The notes below the pieces were generated by a model. The model saw only the letters and a program-made list of their open reading frames with translations. It had not been told where the DNA came from and made no database searches. This document shows, one piece after another, positions 1-8,347 of a stretch of 64,000 nucleotides of DNA; the first letter of the stretch is position 1, and the number at the start of each line of letters is the position of its first letter. Source of the DNA: Streptomyces formicae (lineage in GTDB: Bacteria > Actinomycetota > Actinomycetes > Streptomycetales > Streptomycetaceae); contig NZ_CP071872.1 of the NCBI RefSeq assembly GCF_022647665.1, forward strand, positions 7,068,001-7,132,000. The letters run 5' to 3'. The position numbers were made by a program, and so were the translations under genes.

Positions 1-950
1 TCGTCAGCGCCGGGATCGCCGCGGGTCCGCTGCTCGCGGGCGCGCTCGGGACGGTCGACTGGCGGCTCGTGTACGCCGTGCTCGCCGTCGCCGCCCTCGT
101 CACCGGCGCCGTCGCCTTCCGTACGCTCACCGAATCGCGCTCCCCGCGCGGCGGCCGCCCCGATCTGCCGGGCGCGCTTGCCCTCGGCCTCTCCCTGACA
201 GCGCTGCTCACGGCGCTGACCCTGGGCCGCGACGGCTGGCTGCGGGCGCCTGTCGGCGTACTGGCTGCCGCGTCCGTGGCCCTGCTCGGGGCCTTCGTCC
301 TCATCGAGCGCCGCACCGCGACCCCGATGATCGACCTCGGCCTCTTCCGCCGCCCGCTCTTCCTGTCCGCCTCGTCGGGCGCCCTCTTCACCGGCCTCGC
401 CGTGATCGGCCTGTTCAGCTATCTGCCGGCGATGCTGCAGCGGGCGACGGGGATCTCCCCGCTCGGCGCCGCGTGGCTGTTCCTGCTCTGGTCGGGTACG
501 GCGTTCCTGGTCGCGCTCCAGGCGAAGCGGCTGGCGGGCCGGGTCACCGCCCGCCACCAACTGGTCCTGGGCTTCGTGCTCTCGGCGGCCGGTGTGCTCG
601 CGATGCTCGGCACGCTCTCGCCGGGCGGCGACCGGAGCGGCTGGGCCCAGCTGCTGCCCGGCCTCGCCGTGGCCGGCGTGGGCAGCGGCCTGCTGAACGC
701 CGCCCTGCCCCGCCTCTCCGTCGAGTCCGTACCTCCGGAGCGCGCGGCGATGGGCTCGGGCGCCAACAACACGGCCCGCTACATCGGTTCGGCCGCGGGC
801 GTGGCCCTGACGATCGCGGTGGCGACGGCGGGCGCGGACACCGCGCTCGTCGTGTCGGCGGGGATGTCCCTGCTGGGTGCGGTGGCCGTCCTGGCGTTCA
901 GGGATGGCCGTCGGCCCGCCGGGGAGACCGGCCGGCGCTCCCTGAGATAG
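1..950 (+). CDS. MFS drug exporter, DHA2-like, 5' end outside window
   Basis: C-terminal part of a proton-driven multidrug efflux permease in the cytoplasmic membrane. The frame is open from base 3 and begins VSAGIAAGPLLAGALG followed by WRLVY. This is the motif C and WR signature of 14-helix DHA2 exporters, so the GTG at 69 is not the true start. About nine hydrophobic segments follow, ending with an arginine-rich tail. Late in the protein, MGSGANNTARYIGSAAGVAL matches the late-helix region of this family. The substrate cannot be told. Transcription converges with the next gene. Confidence 0.9.
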   Translation, partial: VSAGIAAGPLLAGALGTVDWRLVYAVLAVAALVTGAVAFRTLTESRSPRGGRPDLPGALALGLSLTALLTALTLGRDGWLRAPVGVLAAASVALLGAFVLIERRTATPMIDLGLFRRPLFLSASSGALFTGLAVIGLFSYLPAMLQRATGISPLGAAWLFLLWSGTAFLVALQAKRLAGRVTARHQLVLGFVLSAAGVLAMLGTLSPGGDRSGWAQLLPGLAVAGVGSGLLNAALPRLSVESVPPERAAMGSGANNTARYIGSAAGVALTIAVATAGADTALVVSAGMSLLGAVAVLAFRDGRRPAGETGRRSLR

Positions 951-1020
951 GCCTTCCGGCGGCTCTGTCCGGCGGACCGACGGCCGCCCCCGCCCTGCAC
1001 GTACGCGCGTCAGGCGATAC

Positions 1021-1072
1021 GCACGTCACAGCACGTCAGACGATGCGCACGTCAGAGCACGTCAGACGATGC
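1021..1072. repeat. 26-bp tandem repeat across a stop codon
   Basis: Two adjacent 26-bp copies (1021-1046 and 1047-1072) differ at one base. Each contains GCACGTCAGACGATGC. The stop codon of the minus-strand lectin-like gene (1062-1064) lies in the second copy, so its last codons and stop have been duplicated downstream. A degenerate third copy (GCGCGTCAGGCGATAC) precedes them. Confidence 0.9.
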
Positions 1073-2561
1073 GCGCGGCGGAAACGGGCCGCTGCGCGAC
1101 CGTGTACGTACCGGACGAACCGGTGTTGACGCTGAAGCGGTACCGCGAGAACTCGCCCGTGGCGTCGGACGCGTAGAACATCATGTGGCCGATGCCGACG
1201 CCGGTGAAGTTCTCGCCGGGGACGTCGCTCACCATCCGCGTGTCCGGATACTGCCCATACGTGGACAGGCCGTAGACACCGTGCGGGTCGGACGTGCTGT
1301 CGATGATCTCGACGGCGTACTGGGTCTCGCCCGCGAAGTTCATCGAGCCGGTGAAGACCCCCTTGACCTGCCGGACCATCACGATATGACCCGTGTTGTT
1401 CGCGTCAGTCCCGTTGTAGTGCACGGAAATGAGATCACCGGGCCGCAGGTCGGCCACCTTCCGGATGCGCTGGAAACGGGGGCCCGCTCCGGCCTTGAAG
1501 CCGTCGTGGTAGTCGGCGGCCTCCGGGCCGCTGTCGTGGAAGTGCGTGGAGAAGTACGCCTCCGTGGCCCAGGGATAGCTCTGCCTGAGGACCCGGGTGA
1601 TGAACGACGAGCAGCGGGCCCGCGCGACCCAGCTCGCCGGGTCGGACGGCTGCCCCCAGACGACCGACGGTGTCTCGCCGACCAGGTAGGTGTTGTTGTA
1701 CCGGGCCTTGCGCCCGCTGACGATCTCTATCTCGTCACCCGTCAGCGCCCTGCCGTACGCGCGCACATCGCCGATCGATCCGTTGAACCGGTTCACAGGC
1801 GCGCTGTCGAACTTCGCCCGGCCGATGTTGAAACCCTGCGTCGCGGCCCACGACACCGTCGTGGCGGCGCTCCCCGCCGGCGCTCCGTCGACGTAGAGAC
1901 GGATCTCCGTGCCGTCCCACACCCCTGCCAGATGCGTCCACACACCCTTCGCGGCAGCGGTCGTGGCGACGGCCGACACCTTGACGGTCTGCGCCTCGTC
2001 GCGGACCTTGAACGCCCATGTCTGGACGGCCGGTTCGTACTGGAGCAGGAAGCGGCTGCACATCGCACCGTCCTGGCTCACTGCCGTGTACATGTTGGCC
2101 AGGTCCGCCCCGCCCGTGGCCGCGTCGGAAAGCCGTACCCACGCCGAGACCGTGAACGGCGCGGTCGTGTCGAGCACGGACGCGGTCGCCGCGTACGCCC
2201 CGGACGTACCGTCGAAGCTCAGCTCCCCGCCGGCCCGCAGCGCCGTCCAGCTCGCGGCCGGGCCCGGCGTGACGGGCCGCTCGGCCCCGGACCGGTCCGC
2301 GCCCTTGGCCTCGCCGTCCAGCGGCCAGTGGCCGGCCAGCCCGTCCGGCAGATAGCCGGCCGCGAGCAGCCGCTGGTACTGCACCATCTGCTCGGCCTGA
2401 AGAAGATGCGGGGCGGCCAGCGGCGTGTACGGGGTGTTCAGCACCTCTCCCGCTGTCGCCGCCTCCACCGCTCCCGCGGTCCCTGCGGTCCCCGCGACAC
2501 CTGTCAGCGCCCCCGCTCCGATGAAAACCGCCCCACCCAACAGACCACGTCTGCTCACCAT
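1062..2561 (-). CDS. Tat-exported LamG/lectin-fold protein with CHAP/NlpC-like C-terminal domain
   Basis: Secreted protein of about 499 residues. The ATG at 2561 is chosen because GGAGCGAG sits just upstream; starts at 2573 or 2588 would lack a site. The N-terminus is MVSRRGLLGG followed by a hydrophobic stretch, a twin-arginine signal. Roughly residues 75-280 form a concanavalin-like LamG jelly-roll (GHWPLDGEAKG, FTVSAWVRLSD, LYVDGAPAGS, NIGRAKFDS, IGDVRAYGRALT). The rest has RARCSSFITRVLRQSYPW and later RPGDLISVHYNG with GHIVMVRQ. These resemble the Cys and His segments of CHAP/NlpC-P60 amidases. A cell-wall or glycan-binding hydrolase is inferred, not proven. Confidence 0.75.
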   Translation of the reverse strand: MVSRRGLLGGAVFIGAGALTGVAGTAGTAGAVEAATAGEVLNTPYTPLAAPHLLQAEQMVQYQRLLAAGYLPDGLAGHWPLDGEAKGADRSGAERPVTPGPAASWTALRAGGELSFDGTSGAYAATASVLDTTAPFTVSAWVRLSDAATGGADLANMYTAVSQDGAMCSRFLLQYEPAVQTWAFKVRDEAQTVKVSAVATTAAAKGVWTHLAGVWDGTEIRLYVDGAPAGSAATTVSWAATQGFNIGRAKFDSAPVNRFNGSIGDVRAYGRALTGDEIEIVSGRKARYNNTYLVGETPSVVWGQPSDPASWVARARCSSFITRVLRQSYPWATEAYFSTHFHDSGPEAADYHDGFKAGAGPRFQRIRKVADLRPGDLISVHYNGTDANNTGHIVMVRQVKGVFTGSMNFAGETQYAVEIIDSTSDPHGVYGLSTYGQYPDTRMVSDVPGENFTGVGIGHMMFYASDATGEFSRYRFSVNTGSSGTYTVAQRPVSAARIV

Positions 2562-2680
2562 TTCTCGCTCCATCACAAGACCAACCAAAAGGGTCGGCAG
2601 AGCTTAAGACGACCAGGTCGGCGCTCCTCTCACCGGGGTCGCACCGGGGTCGCACGGAGGAATCACAGAGGACTCGCGGA

Positions 2681-2719
2681 GGACTCATGGCGGACTCACA
2701 AAGGACTCACCCGGACTCA
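2681..2719. repeat. GGACTCA repeats across the sortase stop codon
   Basis: Four GGACTCA copies begin at 2681, 2692, 2703 and 2713, spaced 10-11 bp. The last contains the sortase stop codon (TCA at 2717-2719, TGA on the minus strand). Two weaker copies lie just upstream, near 2658 and 2669. Confidence 0.8.
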
Positions 2720-3463
2720 CCGGGGGCGCATCGAGGCGAGCTTCCCCCACACCACGAGCCGGTACTTCGACGTGTACTCGGGCGTGCACGTGGTGAGCGT
2801 CAGGTAGTAGCCGGGCTCGCTGTACCCGTACTCCGGCCTCACCGCGCTCCGTGGCACGGCGGCGATCACCCCGCCGTCGCGGGCGGAAGTCTGCGGCAGC
2901 GCCCGGTCCACGAGATAGGTGAAAACAGCCTCCCGTGTCTCGATCACGACCTTGTCGCCGCGGCGCAGCCGGTTGATGTAGCGGAACGGTTCGCCGTGCG
3001 TGTTGCGGTGCCCGGCGACCGCGAAGTTCCCGGCCTGCCCGGGCTGCGCGGTGCGCGGATAGTGCCCGACATACCCCTTGTCCAGAACGCCTCGTTTCGC
3101 GATTCCCTGGGCGACGGGGGCGACGACGCCGATGCGGGGGATGCGGAGGACGGCGTACGCCTGGTCCCAGCGGGGGGCGGTGCGGCGGGCGGAGGAGTTG
3201 CGGGGCGGGGCGGCGCTCTCCTCCTCGGCCTCAGGACTCTCGGAAACCTCGGGGCCACCGGCCCCAGCCCCCTCGTCCGTCGCCTCCCCCTCCCCCTCGC
3301 CCTCCCCGCCCCACTCCTGCTCCAGGGCCTGCACCTGCCGTTCGGCATCGGCCTTGGCCTGCTGGTTGGTCCACCACAGCTGATGGACGACGAGCAGCAG
3401 CACGACGACGCCCAGGGTCACCGCCAGCTCGGCGGTCACCCACAACCCGCGTACGAGCGCCAT
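2717..3463 (-). CDS. Class E sortase
   Basis: Membrane transpeptidase that joins LAXTG-type surface proteins to peptidoglycan. From the ATG at 3463 the protein has about 248 residues: one N-terminal membrane helix (LAVTLGVVVLLLVVHQLWW), an acidic Glu/Gly/Ala-rich linker, then the sortase barrel. Catalytic residues are visible: His in VAGHRNTHGEPF, Cys in TLTTCTPEY and Arg in SKYRLVVWG. TLTTC is the active-site form usual in class E enzymes. A start at 3571 would add the arginine-rich stretch RERIRERIRERI, which comes from a short DNA repeat and looks non-coding. No sortase substrate is adjacent. The stop lies in a repeat. Confidence 0.92.
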   Translation of the reverse strand: MALVRGLWVTAELAVTLGVVVLLLVVHQLWWTNQQAKADAERQVQALEQEWGGEGEGEGEATDEGAGAGGPEVSESPEAEEESAAPPRNSSARRTAPRWDQAYAVLRIPRIGVVAPVAQGIAKRGVLDKGYVGHYPRTAQPGQAGNFAVAGHRNTHGEPFRYINRLRRGDKVVIETREAVFTYLVDRALPQTSARDGGVIAAVPRSAVRPEYGYSEPGYYLTLTTCTPEYTSKYRLVVWGKLASMRPR

Positions 3464-3637
3464 GCGGCGGCGGGTTCCCCGCCGGCTTCCCCACCGGACT
3501 CCTCGCCGCTGTACGACCACAGGTATCCGTTCCCGTATCCGCTCCCGTATCCGCTCGCGCACGGCCCGCACGATAAGGCCGGCCTCTCCAACTCACCAGG
3601 CCCCTGCGCGGCCCCGTACAGCAGTACGGTGTGCTGC

Positions 3638-4642
3638 ATGCGCCCCGACACGCCTGCCGACCACACCGCCGAAGCCGAGCGCCTGCTGCGCACCGCGGAG
3701 CAGTACCCGGAGGACCGTGAACCGCTGCTGCTCCAGGCCGCGGCCCATCTGGAGCTCGCGGGCGACCACGCCCGCGCGACCGGCCTGTACGACCGCCTCA
3801 TCGCCGCCGGCCCCGAGAACCCCCATCTGATCAAGGCGCTGCAGGCGGCGAACCTGTGGGAGTACGGCCACGAGGCCGAGGCCCGCGCGATCATCGACGG
3901 CGTCCGCGCGGCCGGCCCGTCCGACGCGGCTCCCTGGGAGATCGTCGCCGAGACCCTCGAGGCCCACGACGAGCTCGACGCGGCCCATGACACCTTCACC
4001 ACGGCCGTCACCCGCCTCGTCGACCCGGACGAGGAGATCCCCTACGCCACCCAGAGCCTCCTCAACGGCCGCCACCGCGTTCGCCGCCTCCTGGCCCTCC
4101 CCCACGACTCCTGGGACTCCCTGGCCGACCGCCTCCACACGGCGGCCGTCCCTCTCGACGAGCTCCACGACCCCAAGCGCCTGTGGTCCCTCGGCTCCTC
4201 CGACCCCACGGAACTCCGCGCCGAAATCGCCCGCCTCCGCACCGAACTCGGCACCTACCGCGCGGCTCTCTCCCGCCCCTTCCCGGTGGCGGTCCTGCAC
4301 TGGACCACCCGCGAACTCACCGAACTCCTCGCCGCGTACCCCTCCCTTTCCACGGAGTACCCGACCCACGAGGCCCACCTCACGGCCATCGAGTCCGCCC
4401 TCCGCGACCTCGCCTCCACCGGCACCGGCAACCTGGGCATCGTCACGGGCACGGTCCCCTCCTACGAGGCCTTCGCCGCCTCCGAGGCCACCTCCCCCTC
4501 CGACCCGGACCTGCTCCCCCAGTACGCAACGACCCTGGCCGCCCGCGGCAAGGCAGTCCCATGGCCCCCGGCAAAGGGGGCGCCGTGCTGGTGCGGGTCG
4601 GGGACGGCGTATCGGGACTGTCATGGGGAGGGGCGCGCCTAG
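3638..4642 (+). CDS. TPR-like protein with C-terminal SEC-C zinc motif
   Basis: A 334-residue cytoplasmic protein. The first half is helical and TPR-like (LLQAAAHLELAGDHARATGLYDRLIAAGP, read here in pieces such as AAHLELAGDHARA and YGHEAEARAIIDG). The end holds the SEC-C motif CWCGSGTAYRDCHG (Cys-X-Cys-X8-Cys-His), a zinc-binding element known from the SecA tail. The function in such TPR/SEC-C proteins is unknown. The ATG at 3638 is taken because the helical repeats begin right after it. The open frame reaches further upstream but there runs antisense to the sortase. Divergent from the sortase. Confidence 0.8.
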   Translation: MRPDTPADHTAEAERLLRTAEQYPEDREPLLLQAAAHLELAGDHARATGLYDRLIAAGPENPHLIKALQAANLWEYGHEAEARAIIDGVRAAGPSDAAPWEIVAETLEAHDELDAAHDTFTTAVTRLVDPDEEIPYATQSLLNGRHRVRRLLALPHDSWDSLADRLHTAAVPLDELHDPKRLWSLGSSDPTELRAEIARLRTELGTYRAALSRPFPVAVLHWTTRELTELLAAYPSLSTEYPTHEAHLTAIESALRDLASTGTGNLGIVTGTVPSYEAFAASEATSPSDPDLLPQYATTLAARGKAVPWPPAKGAPCWCGSGTAYRDCHGEGRA

Positions 4643-4647
4643 CGGCA

Positions 4648-4681
4648 CGCCAGCCCCCACCGCGATGCGTATGGGCTGGCG
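4648..4681. terminator. Hairpin terminator after the SEC-C gene
   Basis: Perfect 9-bp stem CGCCAGCCC / GGGCTGGCG with a 16-base loop, starting 5 bases after the stop codon. Confidence 0.7.
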
Positions 4682-4719
4682 CTCTGTCATAGGCAGGGGC
4701 GCCAATTAGCCAGCTTTGC

Positions 4720-4744
4720 ATCGATGTGATCGATAGTGATCACT
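4720..4744 (+). promoter_or_regulatory. Palindrome cluster upstream of the SRA-HNH gene
   Basis: ATCGAT occurs twice (4720-4725, 4729-4734), followed directly by the perfect 10-bp palindrome AGTGATCACT (4735-4744). The cluster lies 22 bases before the chosen ATG, which has no clear ribosome site, so it probably overlaps the promoter. It may be an operator, possibly for self-control of a nuclease gene. No regulator is known. Confidence 0.45.
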
Positions 4745-4765
4745 TGCCGGGCGTACCATGCGCTG

Positions 4766-5746
4766 ATGGCGGCAGAGCGAACCATAGGACACATAGACGG
4801 CGTCATACCAGGCGCGGTGTTTCATCGGCGAGCACATGTCCACGCGGCAAAACTTCACGGGGACATGATGCGCGGCATCTCCAAGTTCGTTGACGCGGAT
4901 GGTCGTACAGTCGGGGACGCCATCGTTCTCAACGGCGGCTACGAGGACGATGAGGACCGCTGGACGTGGATTCGGTATACAGGGGCATCGCCTGAGACGG
5001 AGCGAGACCGGGCGACGAGCCGAGTGCTCAAGGACCAGAGTTGGCGGTACGAGGACAACGCTGCCCTGAAGCTGAGCTTTGAGCGGAAATACCCGGTACG
5101 GATTATCCGTGGCCCCAAGGGCGATCGCCGGTACTCACTTCGTGACGACTACCGGTATGACGGGCTGTACGTGATCACAGCGATCCGAACTGCCGTATCC
5201 AAAGCGCCCGCGCCGGACGGTTCAGAGATCAAGGTCTGTCAGTTCGACCTTGAGCGGTTGCCCGATGCGCAGCAGGAGCTAACCGAGGTCGAGCAGCACG
5301 TTGCTGAAATGCTCGCATTCGACAGGGCCGAGAAGTTCCCCGAGACGCGAACCACACGGGTGCAGCGTCTAGTACGAGACGCTGCTGCTGCTCGACGCAT
5401 AAAGGACCTCTATGACGGCCAGTGTCAGGTGTGCCAGACCCGCATTGTCGGAGCGGATGGACGGGCCTACAGCGAAGGAGCACATGTCAAGCCCCTCGGC
5501 AAGCCACACGATGGACCCGACGTCGAACGGAACATCCTGTGTCTGTGCCCCAACTGCCATGTCAAGCTTGACACTGGGGCGATATCTATCGCTGAGGACT
5601 GGACGATCATTGACCGCCTGGCAGATTCCACGCCTTCCACGCGTTCCATGCTGCGCAAGCTCTGGGTCAAGCGGGAGCATGGGCTGCACCCTGACTATCT
5701 GAGCTACCACCGCGATTGGTGGAACCGAGAGTTGCATGACCAGTAG
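4766..5746 (+). CDS. SRA (YDG)-HNH modification-dependent endonuclease
   Basis: A 326-residue protein. Residues 5-155 are an SRA/YDG domain (IGHIDGVIPGAVF, then DAIVLNGGYEDDEDRW, then YDG at 131-133), which binds methylated or hydroxymethylated cytosine. Residues 218-275 are an HNH nuclease: Cys220 and Cys223, His240 in SEGAHVKPL, Asn256, then LCPNCH with Cys261, Cys264 and His265. SRA-HNH proteins of actinomycetes cut 5-methylcytosine DNA, so this is probably a type IV restriction enzyme against modified phage DNA. G+C is lower than in flanking genes and no methyltransferase is adjacent, as expected for type IV. The start is ATG 4766; a GTG at 4736 would add ten non-family residues. Confidence 0.88.
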   Translation: MAAERTIGHIDGVIPGAVFHRRAHVHAAKLHGDMMRGISKFVDADGRTVGDAIVLNGGYEDDEDRWTWIRYTGASPETERDRATSRVLKDQSWRYEDNAALKLSFERKYPVRIIRGPKGDRRYSLRDDYRYDGLYVITAIRTAVSKAPAPDGSEIKVCQFDLERLPDAQQELTEVEQHVAEMLAFDRAEKFPETRTTRVQRLVRDAAAARRIKDLYDGQCQVCQTRIVGADGRAYSEGAHVKPLGKPHDGPDVERNILCLCPNCHVKLDTGAISIAEDWTIIDRLADSTPSTRSMLRKLWVKREHGLHPDYLSYHRDWWNRELHDQ

Positions 5747-5822
5747 CGGTTTGGGCCGCTCTCGAGAAGTGGCTCTGAGGTCGTCACGGATTCCGGCTGG
5801 CGCGGGTACAAGCATCAACGCT

Positions 5823-6470
5823 TCAGGCAACTTCCGCCTCGAAGTGCGTCTGCGCTCGGTCCAGCGCCTCGTCCGGGTCACACCCATGAGCGCGGAGCCA
5901 GTGGAGGAGGTCCGCGATCACATCGATCGCGGCTTCCTCCGCGATAGCGAGGCTCAACCGGCTCGCTACTTCGATTTGCGGCAACTTGGCCACGCCATAA
6001 AGACAGAGAAGGGCCTCCGCGCATGCGACACGAGGGCCGCCCGCGTGACCATCTGATGAAGTAAGGCCTGTCGCAAGCTCACACCAAGTGACCTTGGAGT
6101 CGGGGCTCAGCACAACACCCCAGCGATCTGCTGTGGCATCCACCAGAGCCATGCCTCGGCCAGCTTCGTCGTCATCTCGCGCCGACATGAGTATGGGGAG
6201 TGCTCGTGTGTCGGGGTCCTGGACTTCAATGCGGAGGTTCGTGCCGTTCATCGAAACGGCGAGCGTCGTGGGCGTCTCGGGGCCAACATGCCGCACCACG
6301 TTCGCGACCAGCTCCGTCACACAGAGCTGAGCCGCATCGACAAGGTCGGGGAGGCCCCAGCGGGTCAGGTGGAGGCGCATCACGCGCCGTAGCCCGGCGA
6401 TCTCCCGGGCCTTGGCAAGGAAGGGAAGCTCCCACGCCTTGCGCGGTACTTCACAGCGACACTCATTCAT
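5823..6470 (-). CDS. Anti-sigma-factor-like ATP-binding protein (HATPase_c_2)
   Basis: 215 residues. The first 130 match the RsbW-like GHKL ATPase fold: CVTELVANVVRHV is the N box, EVQDPDTRALP a degenerate G1 box and AGRGMALVDATADRWG the G2 box. Such proteins bind sigma factors or act as orphan regulators. Streptomyces has many, often beside DUF397 and HTH-DUF5753 genes, as here. The C-terminal 85 residues are helical and unassigned. ATG 6470 follows GGAGG at a good distance; the TTG at 6479 would overlap that site. Divergent from the HTH gene. Confidence 0.82.
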   Translation of the reverse strand: MNECRCEVPRKAWELPFLAKAREIAGLRRVMRLHLTRWGLPDLVDAAQLCVTELVANVVRHVGPETPTTLAVSMNGTNLRIEVQDPDTRALPILMSARDDDEAGRGMALVDATADRWGVVLSPDSKVTWCELATGLTSSDGHAGGPRVACAEALLCLYGVAKLPQIEVASRLSLAIAEEAAIDVIADLLHWLRAHGCDPDEALDRAQTHFEAEVA

Positions 6471-6672
6471 CTCCGTCAACCTCCAGTGATCCTCGGACGT
6501 AGCGTTATGTAGCCTCTTACTTCTCTAGCGTGACAGTGGAACTTCCAAAATGGAACTCTCAGCCCCTTTCAGAGGGAGCACGGGAAGCGCAGTGCGCCCC
6601 TGGCGTACGCCGTCTTGTCTGGGCAGCACTGAGACTGCACGCTCTGGGAGATCGACACGGAGGGCCTTGACC
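6471..6672. promoter_or_regulatory. Divergent promoter region, anti-sigma-like and HTH genes
   Basis: About 200 bp with relatively low G+C between two divergent genes. TGGAACT occurs twice, 14 bp apart (6537-6543 and 6551-6557), and the first copy starts the small palindrome GGAACTTCC. These may be sites for the HTH protein itself. No clear -10/-35 pair was identified. Confidence 0.35.
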
Positions 6673-7518
6673 ATGGCAGTTGGACCAACCACCCGCAGGC
6701 GTCAGTTGGGCGCAGATCTGCGCCGTCTCCGGGAGCGCAAGGGCCTCACCCTTGAAGAAGCAGGTGCACTTGTTGGGATCTCGAAGGCGACCCTGAGCCG
6801 GTACGAGAAGAAGGAGGGAAGCGTCAAGTGGCCTGCTGTCGACGCGCTCTGCCGCGAGTACGGCGCGACGGACGAGGAGCGACAGACTCTCGTTGAACTG
6901 GCCAAGGGTGCCAAGATCCAGGGCTGGTGGCGGTCCCTAGCCGACCCGATCCCCGAGTCGATGAACCTCATGCTCACACTGGAAGACGAGGTCGTACGGG
7001 AGGATCACTACGCTTGCATGTACGTCCCGGGGCTACTCCAGACCCGCGCTTACGCCGAGGCAGTCCACCGCGCCTCTGAGATGCGCTGCAGTGAGCAAGA
7101 GATTGCGCACATGGTCGACATTCGCATGAAGCGGCAGGAGTTGCTGACACGAGAGGACCCGCCACACATCTGGGCAGTGATCGACGAGGCCGTCATTCGC
7201 CGCCTGGTCGGTGGACGCGCAGCGATGCGTGAGCAGTTGGAGCACCTCATCTCGCTGACGGAGGAGCCTCACATCACCGTCCAGATACTGCCGTTCGCAA
7301 GCGGCGCGCATGCTGCGGCCGTCGGTAGCTTCGTCGTCCTCGGCGGGCCCGCGCCTGAGCTCGATGTGGTGTACGTGGACATCATCGGCGGCGGCCTCTT
7401 CATGGAGAAGCCCGAGGAACTCGAGCGCTATAAGTTGGCGTTCGAATACTTGCGCGCCCAGGCGTTGGACATCCCGTCGTCGGTCGCGCTCCTCGGTCAG
7501 GCTTGTAGGGAGCTGTGA
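6673..7518 (+). CDS. XRE-family HTH regulator with DUF5753 (WhiJ/AbaA-OrfA type)
   Basis: 281 residues. Residues 10-65 are a Cro/C1 helix-turn-helix (LGADLRRLRERKGLTLEEAG, then ISKATLSRYEKK). The rest is DUF5753, with the usual signatures YVPGLLQTRAYA, then MKRQELL, then ITVQILPFASGAH and VVYVDI. Members regulate antibiotic production and development in Streptomyces, normally with a small DUF397 partner. Here the DUF397 gene starts in the stop codon. ATG 6673 is used because the HTH begins a few residues later; an upstream in-frame start at 6550 adds unconserved sequence. Confidence 0.92.
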   Translation: MAVGPTTRRRQLGADLRRLRERKGLTLEEAGALVGISKATLSRYEKKEGSVKWPAVDALCREYGATDEERQTLVELAKGAKIQGWWRSLADPIPESMNLMLTLEDEVVREDHYACMYVPGLLQTRAYAEAVHRASEMRCSEQEIAHMVDIRMKRQELLTREDPPHIWAVIDEAVIRRLVGGRAAMREQLEHLISLTEEPHITVQILPFASGAHAAAVGSFVVLGGPAPELDVVYVDIIGGGLFMEKPEELERYKLAFEYLRAQALDIPSSVALLGQACREL

Positions 7519-7754
7519 TGGATCGCGACGACGTCGAGTGGTTCAAGTCTTCGTACAGCGGGGGCAGCGGCACGGAGTGCGTGGAGGTTGCACGGCTACC
7601 CCGCGGAGCAGCCGTGCGTGACAGTAAGGCCCCGCAGGGGCTGCGCCTCGCCTTCTCATCACCCGCCTGGAACGACTTCGTCAGCGCAGTCTGGGTCGGC
7701 GCACGCCCCTGGACGCCTGACCAGGAGGGGAACGCCGCCCATGGGCAGGACTGA
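7518..7754 (+). CDS. DUF397 small acidic partner protein
   Basis: 78 residues with the DUF397 signature: WFKSSYSGGSGTECVEVA, then VRDSK, then LAFSSPAWNDFVSAV. DUF397 proteins work with neighbouring HTH-DUF5753 regulators; the mechanism is little known. The ATG at 7518 overlaps the TGA of the HTH gene (TGATG), which implies translational coupling. The 3' end overlaps the Nudix gene by 14 bases, so the three genes are probably one operon. Confidence 0.92.
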   Translation: MDRDDVEWFKSSYSGGSGTECVEVARLPRGAAVRDSKAPQGLRLAFSSPAWNDFVSAVWVGARPWTPDQEGNAAHGQD

Positions 7755-8208
7755 GTACTACAACGACCCCGACGCCCCCAAGGCCAACACCCTCATCCCC
7801 GCCAGCAACCTGCTTGTCGTCGACGACAACGGTGCCATCCTGCTGCAGCGCCGCCGCGACACCGGCCAGTGGGCCCTGCCCGGCGGCGCCCAGGACATCG
7901 GGGAGACCGCCGCCGAATGCGCGGTGCGCGAGTGCCTTGAGGAGACCGGCATCGTCACCGAGATCACCGGCTTCCTCGGCGTCTACACCAACCCGAACCA
8001 CATCGTCGCTTACACCGACGGCGAGATCCGGCAGCAGTACGAGAACACCTATATCGGTCGCCCGGTCGGGGGCGAGCCCACTGTCAACGACGAGGCCGAC
8101 GGCGTCCGATTCATTCAGCCGGCCGACCTCGACCAGTACGACATCCACCCCAGCATGCGCCAGCAGATCGGCGACTACCTCGCCGGCGCCTACCCCTACC
8201 TCGGCTGA
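7741..8208 (+). CDS. Nudix hydrolase
   Basis: 155 residues. A complete Nudix box is visible: GAQDIGETAAECAVRECLEE followed by TGI (G-x5-E-x7-REUxEExGU), in which Cys replaces the usual aliphatic residue after RE. It binds the metal for hydrolysis of nucleoside diphosphate derivatives; the substrate cannot be told. ATG 7741 has AGGAGGGG upstream, inside the end of the DUF397 gene. Third gene of the regulatory operon. Confidence 0.88.
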   Translation: MGRTEYYNDPDAPKANTLIPASNLLVVDDNGAILLQRRRDTGQWALPGGAQDIGETAAECAVRECLEETGIVTEITGFLGVYTNPNHIVAYTDGEIRQQYENTYIGRPVGGEPTVNDEADGVRFIQPADLDQYDIHPSMRQQIGDYLAGAYPYLG

Positions 8209-8259
8209 GCCGCCAACGCTGCGTCCGCGCCGGATCAGGGCAGGCAGTCACAAGCCCCG

Positions 8260-8331
8260 CCCGTTGAGCCGGGCAGGATTCTGTACGTCGGCGACCGACT
8301 CGGCAACGGCATCCGCCCGGCCGTTCTGACG
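8260..8331 (+). pseudogene. HAD-hydrolase fragment
   Basis: With no start codon, one frame reads PVEPGRILYVGDRLGNGIRP. This resembles the conserved phosphatase motif EPGRxLYVGDRxDNDxxPA of HAD enzymes, with the usual Asp-Asn-Asp changed to Gly-Asn-Gly. It ends in a TGA 40 bases later, overlapping the start of the HAD gene downstream. Inverted repeats (GCCCCGCCCGT / ACGGGCGGGGC, CCGGGC / GCCCGG and GTCGG / CCGAC) could fold the same segment. Most likely a remnant of a deleted HAD gene. Confidence 0.5.
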
Positions 8332-8347
8332 GGCGGGGCCCGGTGGC

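Noticed and set aside
2687..4642. Extended start for the SEC-C gene
   Set aside because: The added part runs antisense to the sortase and has no family sequence.
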